DNA of 64,000 nt from contig NZ_BPFJ01000001.1 in the NCBI RefSeq assembly GCF_019972115.1, positions 62,001 through 126,000 of the forward strand. The letters are read 5' to 3'. The stretch is from Sulfurovum sp. TSL6 (GTDB taxonomy: Bacteria > Campylobacterota > Campylobacteria > Campylobacterales > Sulfurovaceae). The notes below the pieces were generated by a model. The model ran no database searches. It worked only from the letters and a program-made list of their open reading frames with translations, and was not told the origin of the DNA. Shown here piece after piece: positions 59,932 to 64,000 of the stretch. How positions within the stretch are numbered: the first letter of the stretch is position 1; each line of letters begins with the position of its first letter. The position numbers and the translations under genes were made by a program.

Positions 59932-61635
59932 TTATAAACTCCCTGATAATTTTTGATAGGTAGGACACTCTTGCAACAAGGTTTGATGTGATCCTCTGCA
60001 GATGATCTCTCCCTCTTGGAATACCAGGATGGTATCGGCATCTTCTATGGTACTCAATCTATGTGCCACAGTAAAGGTGACCATTTCTGGTTTGAGTTCA
60101 TGCAAGGCTTTTTGTATAAGCGCTTCACTTTTGTTATCCAGCGCAGAGGTGGCTTCATCCAGTATGAGAATATCCGGGTTTTTATAGAGTGCACGTGCTA
60201 ATGCGATACGCTGTCTTTGTCCTCCAGAGAGATTGTCACCACTTTCTGAGAGAAGTGTATGGATACCATCATCCAATTTGTTTATAAACTCCATAGCGTA
60301 TGCTTTCTCTAGTGCCTCTGCCACGCGTGCTTCATCTATACCTTCACCATAGGCAACATTGGCTGCAATGGTATCGTTGAAGATATAGATACGTTGTGTT
60401 ACATAAGAGATCTTTTTGTGTAAAGAAATGAGGCTAAACTCTTTGTGATCGGTATCGTTGATAAGAATTTTCCCCGAACTTGGATCATAAAATCGTACAA
60501 GTAGATTGACCAATGAACTTTTACCTGCACCACTGTCACCAACCAATGCGATGGATTGTCCTTTTTTTGCTTGGAGTGTGATATGCTTTAGGGCAGGTAT
60601 ATGATCATAATTTAGCGAAACATTTTCCAAAGTGATGGTTTCTATAGGGTCTGTAAGTTCTTTTAACCCTGAGGTGATAGTAGGTTTTGTATCAAGTAGT
60701 TCATGCATACGTGTATTGGCAGTGATGGCATCCTGTGCTTTGTTGTAAAGAGATGAAAGACGTTTTACTGGATCATAAAGCATAAAGAGGGCAGTAGCAA
60801 AAGCAAAAAATGAACCTACTGTCATATGTCCGTCTATGACCTCTTTCCCTCCAATGTAGATGACAATACCTATAGCCACCGCACCGAGTGTTTCCATTAT
60901 CGGTGATGTCAAAGCATTTGTCTTCACCTGTTTCATAAGAAATCTAAAGACACTTTGATTGTCTTTTTGAAAACGTTTCTCTTCATAGACTTGACTTGAA
61001 TTGGACTTAATTACTTCAATGTTAGAAAGTATTTCATTCAGTCTTGTTGTCATATCAGCCGTACTTTCCTGTGAAAGTTTAGAGTATTTACGCATTTTTT
61101 TAGCAAGCTTGGTAAGAGGAAATATCGCCAATGGCATGATAAATAAAAAATAAAATGCAAGTTTAGGATTTTGATAAATAACATACCCGGTCAATGCAAT
61201 AATGATCATGGTTTCTCGAATAAGATCGGGAATGATGTTGGCAACAACCGTTTGAATACGTGCTATATCATTTGTTGTACGAGAGAGTATCTCTCCGGAA
61301 TGTGTCTTTCTGAAAAATTCCATATCCAGGTATGTGAGATGAGAAACAAGTTGGTCTCGTAGTCTTCGCACGACATCTTGGCCGATGTAAGAGGTATAGT
61401 AGGTTTGTATATATCTTCCTAACCCTTTGAGTGCAAAGACACCCACAAGGGCAAAAGGCATAAGTAGAAGCATCTCTCTGTCTTTATTGATGAAGACATC
61501 ATCCAGTACGGGCTTAATAAGTTGGGCTGTTCCCGCAGTACCGATCGCAACAGCGATCATCCCCAGTATGGCAAAGAAAAACTCTCTTTTATACCCTGCA
61601 AGATAGGGTAGATACTGTTTGAGAAGGTCTTTCAT
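59932..61635 (-). CDS. msbA: Lipid A/lipid exporter ABC transporter MsbA-like
   Basis: Homodimeric ABC exporter that flips lipid A-core (or related lipids) across the inner membrane. The 567-aa protein has six TM helices (about 1-320), an intracellular-loop rich core, Walker A GDSGAGKSSLV, signature LSGGQRQRIALAR, Walker B ILILDEATSALD and the switch His in VAHRLST. The start is ATG 61635, overlapping the cysS stop codon by one base (TAATG). LpxK in the same window makes the lipid A it would carry. The order cysS-msbA-pyrD is known from Campylobacter. Confidence 0.9.
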   Translation of the reverse strand: MKDLLKQYLPYLAGYKREFFFAILGMIAVAIGTAGTAQLIKPVLDDVFINKDREMLLLMPFALVGVFALKGLGRYIQTYYTSYIGQDVVRRLRDQLVSHLTYLDMEFFRKTHSGEILSRTTNDIARIQTVVANIIPDLIRETMIIIALTGYVIYQNPKLAFYFLFIMPLAIFPLTKLAKKMRKYSKLSQESTADMTTRLNEILSNIEVIKSNSSQVYEEKRFQKDNQSVFRFLMKQVKTNALTSPIMETLGAVAIGIVIYIGGKEVIDGHMTVGSFFAFATALFMLYDPVKRLSSLYNKAQDAITANTRMHELLDTKPTITSGLKELTDPIETITLENVSLNYDHIPALKHITLQAKKGQSIALVGDSGAGKSSLVNLLVRFYDPSSGKILINDTDHKEFSLISLHKKISYVTQRIYIFNDTIAANVAYGEGIDEARVAEALEKAYAMEFINKLDDGIHTLLSESGDNLSGGQRQRIALARALYKNPDILILDEATSALDNKSEALIQKALHELKPEMVTFTVAHRLSTIEDADTILVFQEGEIICRGSHQTLLQECPTYQKLSGSL

Positions 61636-63044
61636 TAGGCTTTTTCCCAAAGTGTACCATCAGGCGTATCCATGATCGATATACCTAGTGCTATGAGTTC
61701 ATCACGGATGGCATCTGAACGTTCAAAGTTCTTTTCTTTTTTGGCTTCACTGCGCTCAGAGAGTAGTGTTTCTATCTGTATTTTAAGTGCTTCATCGACA
61801 CCTATTTGAAAATAAGAGAAAGGCTCTTTCCCTCCAAAACCAAGCAGTGTATCGATAAAATCGATGTTTGCTAAAGTCTCTTTTTTTAGGGCTTTGTCTT
61901 TTGGATTGTTATCTAAGACATCATTCGTTGCAGCTACCATTTCATCTATTACGGCAAGGGCTATAGAGATATTGAGGTCATCACTCATCGCATCCAAGAG
62001 TGCTTTTTTGAATGTTTTGTTGACTGTAGAAGCTTTACCCGGGCTGACACGTTTTTTAAGTCTGTAGATCTTGTCCAGTCTTTTTTTGGAAGTGAGCAGA
62101 TCTTCTTCATTGAAATTAAAATCATTTCTATAATGGACAGAGTTGAGGTAGTAGCGCAGGACTTCTCCGTCATAAACTTTGAGTGCATCTTTGAGAAAGA
62201 AACTGTTTCCTAAAGATTTACTCATTTTTTCACCATCTATTTGTACAAAACCATTATGCATCCAGTATTTTGCGAGTTCATGTCCTGTAGCACAGCGGCT
62301 TTGGGCTGCTTCATTTTCATGGTGAGGGAAAAGCAGGTCAGCACCGCCTGCGTGGATGTCTATACTGTACTCCTGCGTACCATGCTCATGCGCAAAGTGT
62401 TTTTCTATCATCGCAGAACATTCGATGTGCCAACCTGGACGACCTGAAGAGAAGGGTGTTTCAAAACAGATATCCTCATTTCCTTTACACGCTTTCCAGA
62501 GTGCAAAGTCTTTAGGATTTCTTTTTTCTGAAGTGTGTGCTACACGGCTTTGGTTGTCCTCATCTTCACCCACCTGGTGTGATATCTCTCCATAATGGGT
62601 ATCTTTACTGGTATCAAAGTAGACATCACCTGTGGAAATGACATACGCTATGTCCTTGTCGATGAGTGTCTGTATCATGTTTTCTATCGCCTGTAGGGAC
62701 TCTGTGGCTTTGGGTTCGATGTCAGGACGATGTATGCCAAGTTCTGCCATCTCTTCAAGGTAGCGGTCAATGTAAAAAGAGGTGAGCTCTTCCATGCTTT
62801 TGCCTGTCTCTTCTACTTTTTTGATGATCTTGTCATCAATGTCGGTAAAGTTCTTGCCCAGTGTGACTTTGTAGTTAAGGGCTTTGAGCGTACGCGAAAG
62901 AAGGTCAAAAGAGAGGCTGCTGCGTGCATGGCCTAAATGCGCATCATCATACACTGTAGGCCCGCAGACATAGATGCTTGCTTCTCCTTTACGGATGGGT
63001 TCAAAAGGAAGTTTTGTTTTTTGTACGCTGTCATAGATGTGCAT
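61635..63044 (-). CDS. cysS: Cysteinyl-tRNA synthetase
   Basis: Class I aminoacyl-tRNA synthetase for tRNA-Cys. The 469-aa protein has the zinc-binding Cys in YVCGPTVYDD, the HIGH variant HLGH in DDAHLGHARS, the GRPGWHIECS zinc block and KMSKS in GEKMSKSLGN, then a helical anticodon domain. It overlaps msbA by one base and heads the run cysS-msbA-OMP-pyrD-M16-dapA-fabL. A -10 box lies 36 nt upstream. Confidence 0.97.
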   Translation of the reverse strand: MHIYDSVQKTKLPFEPIRKGEASIYVCGPTVYDDAHLGHARSSLSFDLLSRTLKALNYKVTLGKNFTDIDDKIIKKVEETGKSMEELTSFYIDRYLEEMAELGIHRPDIEPKATESLQAIENMIQTLIDKDIAYVISTGDVYFDTSKDTHYGEISHQVGEDEDNQSRVAHTSEKRNPKDFALWKACKGNEDICFETPFSSGRPGWHIECSAMIEKHFAHEHGTQEYSIDIHAGGADLLFPHHENEAAQSRCATGHELAKYWMHNGFVQIDGEKMSKSLGNSFFLKDALKVYDGEVLRYYLNSVHYRNDFNFNEEDLLTSKKRLDKIYRLKKRVSPGKASTVNKTFKKALLDAMSDDLNISIALAVIDEMVAATNDVLDNNPKDKALKKETLANIDFIDTLLGFGGKEPFSYFQIGVDEALKIQIETLLSERSEAKKEKNFERSDAIRDELIALGISIMDTPDGTLWEKA

Positions 63045-63079
63045 AATAATCGATAGCCCTTAAAATATGTAGTGTTGTG

Positions 63080-63085
63080 ATTATA
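63080..63085 (-). promoter_or_regulatory. -10 box for cysS
   Basis: TTAGCTATAATCA on the minus strand, 36 nt before the cysS ATG. It would serve the run towards fabL. Confidence 0.5.
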
Positions 63086-63167
63086 GCTAAAAGTTAATTA
63101 GAAGAGATACGCACAATATTTATAGATTAAACTGTCTATTTTATATTTTTTGGTTTTAGAGTAAAGG

Positions 63168-63186
63168 TTAACACATAATTAACACA
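63168..63186 (+). promoter_or_regulatory. Tandem TTAACACA half-sites upstream of the TonB-dependent receptor
   Basis: TTAACACA occurs at 63168-63175 and again at 63179-63186, an 11-bp repeat spacing (one helical turn). A TATAAA box follows at 63192-63197 and ATG at 63228. The spacing suits an OmpR-family activator or another dimeric regulator in the -35 region. Confidence 0.45.
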
Positions 63187-63227
63187 AGGCCTATAAACTT
63201 TCATCACTAAATATAACAAGGGAAGAT

Positions 63228-64000
63228 ATGAAAATCAAATATTCATTAATAACGCTACTGGCTTTATCATCAATGAACGCAGAAGAGGTTAGTCTTGAGG
63301 CTGTGAGTGTTACAGCAACAAAGATCGCAACACCAACAAAGGATGTGTCGCAGTCAATTGTTGTGGTAGATGAGCAAACGATAGAAGATAAAAATATCTT
63401 GAATATCCAGGAAGCTATCGAAAATATACCAGGGGTAAATGCAGAGTCATCAACCAATTCACCAAGTCCTAGACTAATTATCAGGGGAGCAGGACTCAAA
63501 GCTAGATATGGTGTAAGAGAGATCATGGTGATGAAAGATGGGGTTCCTATGACGGATCCGGATTCATTTACAAGATTTGATTTTATAGATATGCAAGATG
63601 TGTCTAGTATAGAGGTTCAAAAAGGTCCAGGTTCTATCAATGCTGCAAATGCAACTGGTGGTGTAATCCAGCTTGTAACAAAATCTGTCTTTCAAGAGGG
63701 AGATGACAGAATCAAAATTGGTGTGGGTGATGATGGACAAAAAAATGTCAATCTAAAAGTTCGTGGTCAACTTGGAGAGAATGATTTTGCTTCTTTGACT
63801 TTTTCTCAACGTGAACTTGACAATGACTGGAGAGATAACAATGATTTTGATTCGACGCAAGTGAGTTTAAAACATGGTCATATCTTTGAAGATGAGGCTA
63901 CATTGGAGACAGAAGTTTCTTATACAGAATCAAATATGAACATTCCAACATCCATGACAGAAGAGGAATTTGAAATCTTTAAAGAAACGGGAGAACAACA
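63228..64000 (+). CDS. TonB-dependent outer-membrane receptor (3'-partial)
   Basis: Start of an outer-membrane receptor importing siderophores, cobalamin or metal complexes with energy from TonB. A signal peptide (MKIKYSLITLLALSSMNA) is followed by a TonB-box-like segment (EAVSVTATK) and the plug domain: IVVVDEQTIED, NIQEAIENIPGV, RLIIRGAG, VMKDGVPMTDPDSF, SSIEVQKGPGSI, GGVIQLVTK. The first barrel strands follow (DRIKIGVGDDGQKNVNLKVRG). At least 257 residues are coded before the window ends. AAGGGAAG precedes the ATG. The ligand is unknown. Confidence 0.92.
   Translation, partial: MKIKYSLITLLALSSMNAEEVSLEAVSVTATKIATPTKDVSQSIVVVDEQTIEDKNILNIQEAIENIPGVNAESSTNSPSPRLIIRGAGLKARYGVREIMVMKDGVPMTDPDSFTRFDFIDMQDVSSIEVQKGPGSINAANATGGVIQLVTKSVFQEGDDRIKIGVGDDGQKNVNLKVRGQLGENDFASLTFSQRELDNDWRDNNDFDSTQVSLKHGHIFEDEATLETEVSYTESNMNIPTSMTEEEFEIFKETGEQ

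Noticed and set aside
1-64000. tRNA or rRNA genes
   Set aside because: I looked in the intergenic gaps for cloverleaf ends and CCA or TTCRA loops and for rRNA blocks and saw none; the gaps are short and AT-rich.

Overview
This window looks like a stretch of core chromosome from a free-living Campylobacterota (epsilonproteobacterium), most like the Sulfurovum/Sulfurimonas group. The reasons are: an HsrA/CosR-type orphan response regulator whose receiver lacks the phospho-acceptor; a UPF0323 lipoprotein paired with a glutathionylspermidine-synthase-like ATP-grasp protein; the order polyprenyl synthetase-hemA-proS-(fxsA, dsb)-hemC; the order rsmH / ppiD-like-ftsA-ftsZ; the order cysS-msbA-pyrD-M16 peptidase-dapA-fabL; a menaquinone-type UbiD decarboxylase; and the 'GCTATAAT'-type -10 boxes without clear -35 boxes that precede most transcription units. 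Genes are densely packed, often overlapping by 1-11 nt. I found no rRNA, tRNA, CRISPR array, phage or complete insertion sequence.

Layout. 1-2.9 kb: plsC (cut by the window edge), ftsY and a membrane-anchored TlpA-like thioredoxin, divergent from 5-formyl-THF cyclo-ligase. 2.9-6.8 kb: RNase Y, a secreted cyclophilin, cmoB and the HsrA-like regulator. 6.9-9.1 kb: a hotdog thioesterase, a small Cys-repeat membrane protein, an MBL-fold hydrolase and a DUF455 ferritin-like protein. 9.1-12.0 kb: lpxK, argB and a seven-repeat exported propeller protein. 12.1-12.2 kb: a GEMM-I/c-di-GMP-I-like riboswitch candidate with no obvious own gene. 12.4-15.0 kb: thrC and a LysM-3D cell-wall protein. 15-21 kb: uup, an M48 protease, prmC, a DUF4149 protein, a DNA glycosylase and apaH. 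21.1-21.5 kb: a 105-aa unknown gene enclosed by a 20-bp inverted repeat. 21.5-30.3 kb (mostly minus): thioredoxin, the UPF0323/ATP-grasp pair, ftsZ-ftsA-ppiD-like, a Sel1-type protein and a class II aldolase. 30.3-40.7 kb (plus): rsmH, an FtsL-like protein, an RND permease, then the ispB-hemA-proS-fxsA-dsb-hemC run. 41-47 kb: an Asp-rich thrombospondin-type-3 lipoprotein with exact tandem repeats, convergent with an internally duplicated AsmA/TamB-like protein. 47-50 kb: UbiD-type decarboxylase, 2-Cys peroxiredoxin and a PerR/Fur regulator. 50-55 kb: YggS, RseP, an unknown two-TM coiled-coil protein, a porin and pgsA. 55-63 kb (minus): fabL, dapA, M16 peptidase, pyrD, a small outer-membrane protein, msbA and cysS. 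63.2 kb to the end: the start of a TonB-dependent receptor.

Themes. The window is rich in envelope biogenesis (LpxK, MsbA, FabL, PgsA, RseP, AsmA-like, LysM-3D, PpiD-like), cell division (FtsZ, FtsA, FtsL-like, RsmH, FtsY), tetrapyrrole synthesis (HemA, HemC), redox/peroxide handling (AhpC-PerR, three thioredoxin-fold proteins) and quinone synthesis (polyprenyl synthetase, UbiD-type decarboxylase). The least ordinary items are the riboswitch-like RNA upstream of thrC, the inverted-repeat-bounded 105-aa gene, the tandem-duplicated TSP3 lipoprotein, and the 7-1-7 palindrome in front of the peroxiredoxin.
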